Assembly (NCBI RefSeq): GCF_003369445.1
Contig: NZ_QRCU01000076.1
Location: 1 to 64,000 of the forward strand
Length of the DNA: 64,000 nucleotides
From: Arthrobacter silvisoli
Lineage (GTDB): Bacteria > Actinomycetota > Actinomycetes > Actinomycetales > Micrococcaceae
Reading direction: 5' to 3'
Part shown: in pieces, positions 45,144 through 53,781 of the stretch
How positions within the stretch are numbered: position 1 is the stretch's first letter
Layout of the letters: every line of letters begins with the position of its first letter
Translations under genes and position numbers: made by a program
The notes under the pieces: generated by a model
The model's database searches: none
What the model was told of the DNA's origin: nothing
Seen by the model: the letters and a program-made list of their open reading frames with translations, nothing else

Positions 45144-45159
45144 GAAACCTCGTCGAAAC
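45144..45159 (+). promoter_or_regulatory. GlnR-like box upstream of the urease operon
   Basis: GAAAC-N6-GAAAC (45144-45148 and 45155-45159) lies 60 bases before ureA. The actinobacterial nitrogen regulator GlnR recognises GTnAC/GAAAC half-sites spaced by six bases. Urease is a known GlnR target in several actinobacteria, so nitrogen control is likely. Also in this 170-base gap, AACCGGG / CCCGGTT (45051-45057 and 45090-45096) may weakly terminate the giant gene. Confidence 0.5.
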
Positions 45160-45219
45160 ACCCCGCGCCTACTCTTGTCACAAACCATCGGGAAGCGTGC
45201 CCGGCGATGAGGAGAAGCG

Positions 45220-45522
<303 letters not shown>

Positions 45523-45532
45523 GAGGCCGCAC

Positions 45533-45871
45533 ATGATCCCGGGCGAATACCGGCTCCGCCCCGAGCCGATCCACTGCAACAGCGGCCGCGAGGCGATCGC
45601 CGTCGACGTCGTCAACCGCGGCGACCGGCCCGTGCAGGTCGGCTCCCACTACCACTTCGCCGAGGCGAACCAGGCACTCGAGTTCGACCGGGAGGCTGCC
45701 TACGGCCACCGCCTGGACATCCCCGCCGGCACCGCGGCGCGTTTCGAACCGGGGGACCGCCGCACCGTGCGGCTCGTGGAACTCGCCGGGAACCGGGAGG
45801 TTCACGGGCTCAGCAATGCTGTCAACGGAAAGCTCGAGGGCGGCACCCGCCTTGAGGGAGGCACCCAGTGA
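45533..45871 (+). CDS. ureB: Urease beta subunit
   Basis: A 112-residue urease beta subunit. It shows MIPGEYRLRPEPIHCNSGRE and the core VGSHYHFAEANQALEFDR, with GTAARFEPGDRRTVRLVELAG near the end, as in all UreB proteins. AGGAGG precedes the ATG. Its final TGA overlaps the GTG of ureC (GTGA), so the two are translationally coupled. The subunits are separate, as in most bacteria, not fused as in Helicobacter. Confidence 0.98.
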   Translation: MIPGEYRLRPEPIHCNSGREAIAVDVVNRGDRPVQVGSHYHFAEANQALEFDREAAYGHRLDIPAGTAARFEPGDRRTVRLVELAGNREVHGLSNAVNGKLEGGTRLEGGTQ

Positions 45872-47598
45872 GTTTCGAGCTTCCGCGGCGGCAGTACGCC
45901 GAGCTGTACGGCCCGACGACCGGCGACGCCATCCGGCTCGCCGATACCGGGCTGTTCCTCGAGATCGAGAAGGACTACACGGTCTACGGCGAAGAAGCGG
46001 TCTTCGGCGGCGGGAAGGTGATCCGCGACGGGATGGGCCAGAACGGGCAGGCCACCCGGAATGAAGACATCCCGGATACCGTCATCACCAACGTGATCGT
46101 GCTGGACTACACGGGCATTTACAAGGCTGACGTCGCGCTCCGGGACGGCCACATCTTCAGGATCGGCAAGGCCGGCAACCCGGACATCAGCAGCGGCGTG
46201 GACATCGTGATCGGCGCAAGCACCGAGATCATCGCCGGTGAACGGAAGATCCTCACCGCCGGCGGCATCGACACCCACATCCACTTCATCTCTCCGGACC
46301 AAGTGCCCGCTGCGATCAGCAGCGGCATCACCACCATGGTGGGCGGCGGCACCGGCCCGGCCGAGGGCACCAAAGCCACCACCGTCACCCCCGGCGCCTG
46401 GCACATCAAGCGCATGCTGCAGGCCGCCGAGGGGCTGCCCGTGAACATCGGCGTCTTCGGCAAGGGCCACGCCTCCGCCGTCGAGCCCTTGGCCGAACAG
46501 ATCCGTGCGGGCGCGGTGGGGTTGAAGGTCCACGAGGACTGGGGCTCCACGACATCTTCAATCGACAACTCCCTCAAGGCCGCGGACGAATACGACGTGC
46601 AGGTGGCCATCCACACGGACACCCTCAACGAGTGCGGCTTCGTGGAGGACACCATCAAGGCAATCGACGGCCGGGTCATCCACACCTTCCACACCGAGGG
46701 CGCCGGCGGCGGCCACGCCCCGGACATCATCAAGATCGCCGGCATGCCCAACGTGCTGCCGGCCTCCACCAACCCCACGCTGCCGTACACGCGCAACACC
46801 ATCGAAGAGCATTTGGACATGCTCATGGTCTGCCACCACTTGAACCCGGACATCCCGGAGGACGTGGCCTTCGCCGATTCGCGCATCCGCGCCGAAACCA
46901 TCGCCGCCGAGGACGTGCTGCAGGACCTCGGCATCTTCTCGATCACCTCCTCCGACTCGCAGGCCATGGGCAGGGTGGGCGAGGTCATCACCCGCACCTG
47001 GCAGCTGGCGGACAAGATGAAGAAGCAGCGCGGCGCTTTGGCTGACCCGGCCGGGACTGCCCACGGTTCCGCGGACAGCGACAACTTCCGCCTCAAGCGC
47101 TATGTGGCGAAATACACCATCAATCCGGCGATCGCGCAGGGCATGGCGGACTCCATCGGCTCCGTGGAGGAAGGCAAGTTCGCGGACCTCGTCCTGTGGG
47201 ACCCGGCGTTCTTCGGCGTGAAGCCGGAGCTGGTCATCAAGGGCGGGCAGATTGCCTATGCCATCATGGGCGACGCCAACGCCTCCATCCCCACGCCGCA
47301 GCCGCGCACCATGCGGCCCATGTTCGCCACCTTCGGTAAAGCCATGCAGAAGTCCTCCATCACCTTCCTGTCCAAGGCGGCCATCGAGGCCGGCGTCCCG
47401 GAGGAACTCGGCCTGGAGAAAACCATCCGCCCGGTCTCGGGCATCCGCTCCCTGAGGAAGGCGGACCTGAAGTTCAACGACGCGACGCCGGACATCGCCG
47501 TCGACCCCGAAACCTACAAGGTGACGGTGGACGGCGAGGACGTCAGCTGCGAACCCGTCACGGAGCTGCCCATGGCGCAGCGCTACTTCCTCTTTTGA
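45868..47598 (+). CDS. ureC: Urease alpha (catalytic) subunit
   Basis: The catalytic urease subunit, 576 residues. All nickel-centre residues are present, numbered from the GTG at 45868: His137 and His139 (DTHIHFISP), carbamylated Lys220 (VGLKVHEDWG), His249, His275 and Asp363 (SSDSQAMGRVGE). The mobile-flap His323 lies in MVCHHLNPDIPED. These sit three positions later than in the Klebsiella enzyme. The start overlaps ureB. There is every sign of an active enzyme that needs the UreDEFG accessory proteins encoded downstream. Confidence 0.98.
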   Translation: MSFELPRRQYAELYGPTTGDAIRLADTGLFLEIEKDYTVYGEEAVFGGGKVIRDGMGQNGQATRNEDIPDTVITNVIVLDYTGIYKADVALRDGHIFRIGKAGNPDISSGVDIVIGASTEIIAGERKILTAGGIDTHIHFISPDQVPAAISSGITTMVGGGTGPAEGTKATTVTPGAWHIKRMLQAAEGLPVNIGVFGKGHASAVEPLAEQIRAGAVGLKVHEDWGSTTSSIDNSLKAADEYDVQVAIHTDTLNECGFVEDTIKAIDGRVIHTFHTEGAGGGHAPDIIKIAGMPNVLPASTNPTLPYTRNTIEEHLDMLMVCHHLNPDIPEDVAFADSRIRAETIAAEDVLQDLGIFSITSSDSQAMGRVGEVITRTWQLADKMKKQRGALADPAGTAHGSADSDNFRLKRYVAKYTINPAIAQGMADSIGSVEEGKFADLVLWDPAFFGVKPELVIKGGQIAYAIMGDANASIPTPQPRTMRPMFATFGKAMQKSSITFLSKAAIEAGVPEELGLEKTIRPVSGIRSLRKADLKFNDATPDIAVDPETYKVTVDGEDVSCEPVTELPMAQRYFLF

Positions 47599-47633
47599 GC
47601 GGTCCGGATTCTGAGCGGCACGGAGAAAACAGC

Positions 47634-48113
47634 ATGATCATCGAGAAAATCCAGGGCAACCTGCACGAGCTGCCCGATCCCGGCTCCTACGCCGGCCACC
47701 ACAAGGAGAAGGTGGTGCTGCCCAGCGCCCTGCTGGTCAAACGCATCCAGCGCGTCACCACGGACCACGGCAAGGAGCTCGGAATCCGCCTGCCGTCCGG
47801 TTCCCCGGACCTGCGCGACGGCGACATCCTGGCTGTGGAGGAAAAGAACCTGATCGTCGTGTCGGTACTGCCCACGGACGTGCTGGTGATCGCCCCGCGC
47901 ACCATCCACGAAATGGGCGTCGTGGCGCACTCCCTGGGCAACCGGCACCTGCAGGCCCAGTTCTTCGACGCCGCCTCCGAGTACGCCGCCGAGGTCATGG
48001 TCTGCCAGTACGACCACACCGTGGAGGACTACCTCAAGCACGTCGGCGTTCCCTACGACCGCCAGGAACGGGTCATGCCCGTTCCGTTCCGCCATGCCGA
48101 GCACACCCACTAG
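47634..48113 (+). CDS. ureE: Urease accessory protein UreE (nickel carrier)
   Basis: A 159-residue UreE metallochaperone that delivers nickel to the UreG/UreF/UreD complex. The N-terminal peptide-binding domain is followed by the metal-binding domain with HEMGVVAHSLGNRHL and MVCQYDHTVEDYLKHVGV; the His in CQYDH corresponds to the conserved dimer-interface nickel ligand. The C-terminal tail is only slightly His-rich (HAEHTH). GGAG precedes the ATG at 47634. Its last 20 bases overlap ureF. Confidence 0.95.
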   Translation: MIIEKIQGNLHELPDPGSYAGHHKEKVVLPSALLVKRIQRVTTDHGKELGIRLPSGSPDLRDGDILAVEEKNLIVVSVLPTDVLVIAPRTIHEMGVVAHSLGNRHLQAQFFDAASEYAAEVMVCQYDHTVEDYLKHVGVPYDRQERVMPVPFRHAEHTH

Positions 48114-48774
48114 CCGCCGCCTTGCCCTGCAGCAGCTCACGGATTCCGCGCTGCCCACCGGGGCGTTCGCGCACTCGTTCGGCTTCGAGTCCTACCTGGA
48201 GCGCGGGCTGGTGCACGACGAAGCAAGCTTCGGCACCTGGCTGGCCGCGTTCCTGGGCCAGCAGCTGACGTACTCGGACGCCCTGGCCATCCGCTTCCTC
48301 TACGAAGGTATGCCGCTCGCGGAACTCGATGAGCACCTGAGCGCCCAGCTGCTTCCCCGGCAGGTCCGCGAAGCGAGCACCAAGATGGGCGGCCGGCTGC
48401 TAGAGATCGGCTCCGAGGTCTTCCCGTCCCCGGAGCTGGAAGCGTACCGGGCTGCGGTGGCCACCGGCCGGGCCGCCGGCCACCAGCCGCTGGCGTTCGC
48501 CGTCGTCGCGTGCTCACTGGACATCCCGCTCGAGGAGGCGCTCCCCGCGTACCTTTTCGCCGCGGTCACCTCGCTGACCCAGAACGCCGTGCGGGCCATC
48601 CCGCTCGGCCAGAACGCCGGGCAGCGGGTGCTGCGTGCAGCGCACGACGGTGTTGCTGCCGCGGTCGAACGGGTCCGCACCCTTACACCGGACGACTTCG
48701 GAGCCGTCAGCCCGGGCCTGGAAATTTCGCAGATGCGGCACGAGAGACAACGTGCCCGCATGTTCATGAGCTAG
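48094..48774 (+). CDS. ureF: Urease accessory protein UreF
   Basis: A 226-residue all-helical accessory protein that bridges UreG and UreD during nickel insertion. It shows the UreF N-terminal block LTDSALPTGAFAHSFGFESY, and the middle and C-terminal helices TSLTQNAVRAIPLGQNAGQR and PGLEISQMRHERQRARMF. The ATG lies inside the end of ureE, indicating coupled translation. Family length and motifs are intact. Confidence 0.95.
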   Translation: MPSTPTSRRLALQQLTDSALPTGAFAHSFGFESYLERGLVHDEASFGTWLAAFLGQQLTYSDALAIRFLYEGMPLAELDEHLSAQLLPRQVREASTKMGGRLLEIGSEVFPSPELEAYRAAVATGRAAGHQPLAFAVVACSLDIPLEEALPAYLFAAVTSLTQNAVRAIPLGQNAGQRVLRAAHDGVAAAVERVRTLTPDDFGAVSPGLEISQMRHERQRARMFMS

Positions 48775-48786
48775 TAGGAGGACACC

Positions 48787-49419
48787 ATGACTGAACTCGT
48801 TACATCAGAACCGGTCAAGATCGGCATCGGCGGGCCCGTGGGCGCCGGCAAGACCCAGCTCGTGGAGCGCCTCACCCGGCACATGAGTGCGGAGATCTCC
48901 ATGGCCGCCATCACCAACGACATCTACACGATCGAGGACGCCAAGATCCTGGCCGCCAACGGCATCCTGCCCGAGGACCGGATCATCGGCGTCGAAACCG
49001 GCGGCTGCCCGCACACCGCCATCCGCGAAGACACGTCCATGAACACCGCGGCCATCGAGGAACTGAAGAGACGGCACCCGGACCTCCAGGTGATCTTCGT
49101 CGAATCCGGCGGCGACAACCTCTCGGCCACCTTCAGCCCCGAACTGGTGGACTTCTCGATCTACATTATCGACGTCGCCCAGGGCGAGAAGATCCCGCGC
49201 AAGGCCGGGCAGGGCATGATCAAATCCGACCTTTTCATCATCAACAAGACGGACCTGGCGCCCCACGTCGGCGCGGACCTGGCCGTGATGGAGCGCGACT
49301 CCAAGGAATTCCGCGGCGATAAGCCGTTCTGCTTCACCAATCTCAAGACGGACGAAGGCCTGGAAGCGGTCATCGAATGGATCCGGCACGACGTCCTGAT
49401 GCTCGACCTGGTTCAGTGA
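48787..49419 (+). CDS. ureG: Urease accessory GTPase UreG
   Basis: A 210-residue SIMIBI-class GTPase that powers nickel delivery to urease. It has P-loop GGPVGAGKTQLVERL, the metal-binding CPH-type motif in ETGGCPHTAIREDTSMN, ESGGDNLSATFSPEL and the guanine-recognition NKTDLAPHVG. AGGAGG precedes the ATG, 12 bases after ureF. Typical length; no anomalies. Confidence 0.97.
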   Translation: MTELVTSEPVKIGIGGPVGAGKTQLVERLTRHMSAEISMAAITNDIYTIEDAKILAANGILPEDRIIGVETGGCPHTAIREDTSMNTAAIEELKRRHPDLQVIFVESGGDNLSATFSPELVDFSIYIIDVAQGEKIPRKAGQGMIKSDLFIINKTDLAPHVGADLAVMERDSKEFRGDKPFCFTNLKTDEGLEAVIEWIRHDVLMLDLVQ

Positions 49420-49456
49420 GTACCTTGTTCATTGAGTACAGTCCAGTGAGCGGATC

Positions 49457-50374
49457 GTGATGAGCACCAGTACGACGGCGGCCGGCGCGCGTTCGACGGC
49501 GGCGCCTGCCGCAGCCGTTGGGTCACCGATGGGGGAGCTCCGCCTGCGCGTGGCCCGCCACGGCGGACGTTCCGTGGCCGTGCACCAGTTCCATCAGGGT
49601 GCCCTTCGGGTCTTGCGGCCGCACTACCTGGACGACTCGGGGCAGCTCGGCTACGTGATGGTGAACCCGGGCGGGGCGTACCTGGGCGCGGACTTGTACG
49701 TGATCGACGTCGAAGTTGAAGCCGGGGCCTCGCTGCTGCTGACCACCCAGTCGGCCACCAAGATCTACCGTACGCCGGGCTCCTTCGCTGAACAGCGCAT
49801 GTCCATTCGGCTCGGCGAGGGCGCCAGACTGGAACTGGCGCCGGACCAGCTCATCGCCTACCGGGAGGCCAGTTACCGTCAGGACACCCGCATCACCGTG
49901 CATCCGGCGTCGAGCCTGGTCATGAGCGAAATCGTCACGCCCGGATGGTCCCCTGAACGCACGGCCTTCCAGTACGAGGAACTGCGGCTGCGCACCGAAA
50001 TCCGGGTGGAAGGCCCGACGGGGGAGGCGGGCTTGCTGGCACTGGACAACGTCCTGGTCAAGCCGCGGCGCGGTGCCCAGGCGGGTAACGTCACGGGGCT
50101 GGGCTTCATGGAAGGCCGTAGCCACCTGGGGTCGCTGCTGGTGGTCGATGCGCGGGTGGACCAGGCGCTCGCCGATGAACTGCACGCGCTGGCCGCACCG
50201 CATGACGCCTTGGCCGGTGTCTCCCTGACCGCGACGGTCGGCGGAACCACGGGGCTGGTGCTGCGGGCGCTGTCGGACAACACTGAAGAACTGAACCGCC
50301 TTCTCGGTGCCTGCACCGCGCACCTGCGCAAGCACTGGTACGGCCAGGAGCCGCTGAACCTGAGGAAGTACTGA
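49457..50374 (+). CDS. ureD: Urease accessory protein UreD/UreH
   Basis: A 305-residue UreD, the accessory scaffold that docks on the urease apoenzyme and passes nickel. Family motifs include YVMVNPGGAYLGADLY, LLLTTQSATKIYRTPG and APDQLIAYREASYRQDT. It ends in a short HWYGQEPLNLRKY segment. The start is GTG 49457 or ATG 49460; the first 20-25 residues are a low-complexity Ala/Thr stretch, so a later start near 49529 is possible. Its stop overlaps the nickel permease start by one base. Confidence 0.93.
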   Translation: MMSTSTTAAGARSTAAPAAAVGSPMGELRLRVARHGGRSVAVHQFHQGALRVLRPHYLDDSGQLGYVMVNPGGAYLGADLYVIDVEVEAGASLLLTTQSATKIYRTPGSFAEQRMSIRLGEGARLELAPDQLIAYREASYRQDTRITVHPASSLVMSEIVTPGWSPERTAFQYEELRLRTEIRVEGPTGEAGLLALDNVLVKPRRGAQAGNVTGLGFMEGRSHLGSLLVVDARVDQALADELHALAAPHDALAGVSLTATVGGTTGLVLRALSDNTEELNRLLGACTAHLRKHWYGQEPLNLRKY

Positions 50375-51420
50375 TGACGACTCTGACCGGCTTCGCCGTC
50401 CTGTACCGGCAACGCGAAGACCTGCCGCTGCGGACGCGGCTGCTGTTCACCTTCGGCGCGGTCGCCGCCCTGCATCTGGCCGCCGTCGGGCTGCTGCTGT
50501 TCGGCCTGCTGCGTTCGGGGGAAAGCGGCGGACAGCCGCTGGCGCTCGGGCTGGTACTCACCGCGTACCTGGCCGGCGTCAAGCACAGCTACGACTGGGA
50601 CCATCTCGCGGCGATCGACAACTCCACCCGGAAGTTCGTGGCCCAGGGCGGGGAGCCCGTCAGCGTGGGCTTCGCGTTCAGCCTGGGGCACAGTTCCGTG
50701 GTGGTGCTGGCCGGGGCACTGGTGCTGGCGGGCGCCACCGTGGTGGGCCAGTTCATGGAGGACGGCAGCGCCGCGAACCTGGTGCTCGGGCTGATCGGCA
50801 GCGGAGTTTCGGGCCTGTTCCTGCTGGCGATGGGCATCTTCAACGGCGCGGCGTTCCTCCGGGCTACGCAGCTGTACCGGCGGTCGAAGGCCGGCGGCGC
50901 GGTCGCCGTCGAGGACCTGGAGGCCCGGGGGTTTGTCGCGCGGCTGCTCGCCCGCCCGCTCGCCCGGGTGCGGCGGCCCCGGAACATCTACGTGATCGGC
51001 TTCCTGTTCGGGCTGGGTTTCGATACCGCCACCACCATCGGGCTGTTGGTCATGACGACGGCGGCCTCCCTCGCCGGGGCCTCTCCGCTGGCGCTGCTGT
51101 CCCTGCCGTTGGCGTTCGCCGCGGCCATGACCCTCTGCGACTCGGTCAACGGCGTCGCGATGATGCGTATGTACCGCTCTGCTCTCGCCGACCCGCAGCG
51201 GAAACTGGGCTTCAACGCCGTGATCACCGGGATCTCCGCGGCCTCCGCGTTCTTCATTTCGGTCATCACCCTCGGCGGTTTCCTCAAGGCCGCGTTCAGC
51301 CTGGACGATCCTGTGACCAGCTGGCTCGGGTCGATCGAGCTCGGCGAGGCCGGACTGCTCCTCGCGGCGGTGCTGCTGGCGGCGTGGGGGATCGTGGTGT
51401 TGCGCGGACACCCCTCCTAA
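50374..51420 (+). CDS. NiCoT-family nickel/cobalt permease
   Basis: A 348-residue HoxN/NixA-type secondary transporter with about eight hydrophobic helices. The family signature HxxxxDH is present in KHSYDWDHLAAIDN, with further conserved blocks GFAFSLGHSSVV, GFLFGLGFDTATTIGLL and LPLAFAAAMTLCDSVNG. It overlaps the ureD stop and closes the urease operon, so it almost certainly supplies nickel for urease. Nickel rather than cobalt is inferred from this context. Confidence 0.95.
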   Translation: MTTLTGFAVLYRQREDLPLRTRLLFTFGAVAALHLAAVGLLLFGLLRSGESGGQPLALGLVLTAYLAGVKHSYDWDHLAAIDNSTRKFVAQGGEPVSVGFAFSLGHSSVVVLAGALVLAGATVVGQFMEDGSAANLVLGLIGSGVSGLFLLAMGIFNGAAFLRATQLYRRSKAGGAVAVEDLEARGFVARLLARPLARVRRPRNIYVIGFLFGLGFDTATTIGLLVMTTAASLAGASPLALLSLPLAFAAAMTLCDSVNGVAMMRMYRSALADPQRKLGFNAVITGISAASAFFISVITLGGFLKAAFSLDDPVTSWLGSIELGEAGLLLAAVLLAAWGIVVLRGHPS

Positions 51421-51422
51421 AG

Positions 51423-51489
51423 AGCAACACGGGGTCACTTACGGCCCGTTCCGGGACGCAACATGGGCCGTAGCTGACCCCGCGTTGCT
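51423..51489. repeat. Long imperfect hairpin (REP-like or terminator) after the urease operon
   Basis: Three paired blocks AGCAAC/GTTGCT, GGGGTCA/TGACCCC and TACGGCCC/GGGCCGTA, each separated by 2-base internal mismatches, form a hairpin of about 25 bp around a 17-base loop. It starts two bases after the permease stop. The lack of a T-tract and the modular symmetry recall palindromic repeat elements spread in many genomes. It may serve as terminator for the operon. Confidence 0.6.
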
Positions 51490-51535
51490 GGGAGGAGCCG
51501 TGACGGGTGCAGGGCCGGGTGGCAGGATAGGGCGC

Positions 51536-52120
51536 ATGGAACTGCACATCACGGGGGATCCGGCCGCCGACAAACTGCTCAGCGACGACGCGTTTGCACT
51601 GCTCACCGGCATGCTGCTGGACCAGCAGGTGACCATGGAGTCGGCGTTCGCCGGACCGGAGAAGATCCGGACGCGCATCGGTTCCATCGCGCCGGCAACG
51701 GTTGCCGGCTACGACCCCGGGGACTTTGTCGAGATGTTCAAGGAGAGCCCTGCCGTGCACCGCTTCCCGGGCTCGATGGCGGGCAGGGTCCAGGCGCTCG
51801 CCGAGACCGTTGAGCACGAATGGGGCGGAGACGCCACCGCCATCTGGACGAAGGGCGAGCCCGACGGCAAGGAAGTGCTGAACCGGCTCAAGGCGCTGCC
51901 GGGCTTCGGCGAGCAGAAGGCCAAGATCTTCCTGGCCCTTCTTGGCAAGCAATGCGGTCTCCAGGCACCGGGTTGGCGCGAAGCCGCCGGGAACTATGGC
52001 CAGGCCGACGTCTTCCTTTCCGTGGCAGACATCGTGGATCCGGAATCGTTGCGGAAGGTCCGCGCCTCCAAGCAGGCTGCGAAGGCCGCGGCCAAGGCTG
52101 CCAAGTCCGCAGGGCACTGA
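51536..52120 (+). CDS. HhH-GPD-type DNA repair protein
   Basis: A 194-residue protein with a helix-hairpin-helix element LKALPGFGEQKAKIFLALLG and an upstream LLDQQVTMESAFAGP block typical of HhH-GPD base-excision proteins. The usual catalytic Lys and Asp that follow the hairpin in EndoIII or AlkA are not evident, so glycosylase activity is uncertain. The Lys/Ala-rich tail (KAAAKAAKSAGH) may bind DNA nonspecifically. I chose ATG 51536 (MELHITGDPAADKL); the upstream open part is non-coding hairpin DNA. Confidence 0.8.
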   Translation: MELHITGDPAADKLLSDDAFALLTGMLLDQQVTMESAFAGPEKIRTRIGSIAPATVAGYDPGDFVEMFKESPAVHRFPGSMAGRVQALAETVEHEWGGDATAIWTKGEPDGKEVLNRLKALPGFGEQKAKIFLALLGKQCGLQAPGWREAAGNYGQADVFLSVADIVDPESLRKVRASKQAAKAAAKAAKSAGH

Positions 52121-52191
52121 ATCCGGGGCATCGCGGAATCCGGGGCCGCTGTCCCATGTCCCCTGTGGCCGGGGCGGACTAAACTGTGGAT

Positions 52192-52746
52192 ATGTCCGCC
52201 ATAGCAGCGCGCAAGTTGTACAAGCATTCGGGCACGGGCCTCATTTTCCGTGGGGCGTTGGCCTTGCTTCTGGCCTTGGCGGTGGCGTCCTTGCCGGTTG
52301 CCACGGTGTTCGCCCTCGCGTATGTGTTCGGAATCTACGCGATGACCGATGGCCTCGCGAACCTCGCGCATTACTACTACGATCCCGTACGCCACTCCCG
52401 CTGGAGCATGATCGGCGGGATTGCCTCCGTTGCCGTCGGCCTGGTGGCCGTTTCGTGGCCCGGCATTGCGGTCGCGGCGCTGGCTCTCCTCACGGGGATT
52501 TGGGCCTTGGCGTTGGGAATCACGCAGATCTTCATCGCGCTTGAAGGCCGGACCACCCTCAGGGCCTGGCGGAGCCCAGCGCTGACAGGATTTGTCCTTA
52601 TCGCGTTTGGCATCCTTCTCCTCGTCAACCCAGGCATCGGCATCCTGGCCCTTTCGGGGCTGCTGGCGGCGTTCACCGCCGTCGCAGGCTTGCTGCTGGT
52701 GGTCTCCGGGTTTTCAATGCGAAGGGTTGCCGCCCTGCGAGCCTAA
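52192..52746 (+). CDS. HdeD-like membrane protein
   Basis: A 184-residue integral membrane protein with six hydrophobic helices arranged as three similar pairs, as in HdeD (DUF308) proteins: GALALLLALAVASLPVATVF, IASVAVGLVAVSWPGIAV and LIAFGILLLVNPGIGILALS. HdeD is linked to acid resistance in E. coli; in actinobacteria the role is not established. A GTG six bases upstream is an alternative start. Its stop overlaps the end of the convergent kinase gene. Confidence 0.85.
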   Translation: MSAIAARKLYKHSGTGLIFRGALALLLALAVASLPVATVFALAYVFGIYAMTDGLANLAHYYYDPVRHSRWSMIGGIASVAVGLVAVSWPGIAVAALALLTGIWALALGITQIFIALEGRTTLRAWRSPALTGFVLIAFGILLLVNPGIGILALSGLLAAFTAVAGLLLVVSGFSMRRVAALRA

Positions 52747-53684
52747 GCGGGCGCGGGCACCGGTTCCGCCGCCAATTCTTCTGTCGTGGGCGGGTTCGCA
52801 CCGGGCCTGCTGACCGTGATGGCGGCCGCTTTGGACGCGGTCCGGCCGAGGAGTTCGAGCACCGCAGGTGCCAGGCCGTCGCTGCTGCGGCTGAGCAGGC
52901 CGTAGATCAGGGCGGCCATGTAGGAGTCGCCGGCTCCGATGGTGTCGGCAACAACGGTCTTCACCGCCGGCACGTGCAGGCGGTTGGCCGGTGTCGCCAG
53001 CAGGGATCCTTCGGCGCCGCGCGTGATTACGGCAAGATCGGCGCCAAGCCCGAGGATACGGTCGGCGGCATCGTCCAGCCCGAGGCCGGGGTAGAGCCAG
53101 CGCGCGTCCTCGTCGCTGAGTTTGACCACATCCGTCAGCGGAACGAGGTCCTCGAAGATGGTGAGCGCTTCGGCATGGGTGCCGAGCAACGCGGGCCGGA
53201 TATTGGGGTCGTAGGTGACCAGGGTTTCGCGGTACGACTGCTCGAGCAAGGTCCTGACGGCTCCCGCTCCAGGAGAAAGGAAGCTGGCGATCGACCCGGT
53301 GTGCAGGATCCTGGGGAGGGAAGCGGGAGCCACGGGCGCCAGTTCCCAGGAGATGTCGAACTCGTAGCTGGCGGAACCGTCGGAGGCCAGCGTGGCGGTT
53401 GCCGAAGCGGTCCGCCCCGCCGAGATGGACCCCGGGAGCAGGGACACGCCGGCCGAGGACAGGTGGCGGGAAATCGCGGCACCGCGTTCGTCGTCGCCGA
53501 TCGAGGTCAGCAGGCTGGCCCTGACCCCGAGCCGGCCCAGCCCGTAGGCCACGTTGGCGGGCGAACCGCCCGGGTGTTCAACGGTGCCGTTGGAGGTAGT
53601 GACGACGTCGATGAGCGCTTCGCCGATCACGACGACGTCGGCTGAGTTCGCCTGGGGAGCGGAGGCTGTGTACGAGTTGGCCAT
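52743..53684 (-). CDS. PfkB-family sugar kinase (probable fructokinase)
   Basis: A 313-residue ribokinase/PfkB-family kinase. It has the N-terminal VVIGEALIDVV, the substrate loop EHPGGSPANVAYGLGRLG and the C-terminal signature DTIGAGDSYMAALIYGLL, whose Asp is the catalytic base. It follows the frcBCA genes by 97 bases on the same strand. Phosphorylation of the imported sugar, most likely fructose, is therefore the natural role. The exact substrate is inferred. Confidence 0.88.
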   Translation of the reverse strand: MANSYTASAPQANSADVVVIGEALIDVVTTSNGTVEHPGGSPANVAYGLGRLGVRASLLTSIGDDERGAAISRHLSSAGVSLLPGSISAGRTASATATLASDGSASYEFDISWELAPVAPASLPRILHTGSIASFLSPGAGAVRTLLEQSYRETLVTYDPNIRPALLGTHAEALTIFEDLVPLTDVVKLSDEDARWLYPGLGLDDAADRILGLGADLAVITRGAEGSLLATPANRLHVPAVKTVVADTIGAGDSYMAALIYGLLSRSSDGLAPAVLELLGRTASKAAAITVSRPGANPPTTEELAAEPVPAPA

Positions 53685-53781
53685 TGCCGGATGCCTTTCG
53701 CGGGGCCGTCCGCGGACGCGGCGCTGTTGGGCTGCGCCGGGTCCGCGGACGGGAGGTGGGATGGAGCGCCGTCAGGACGGT

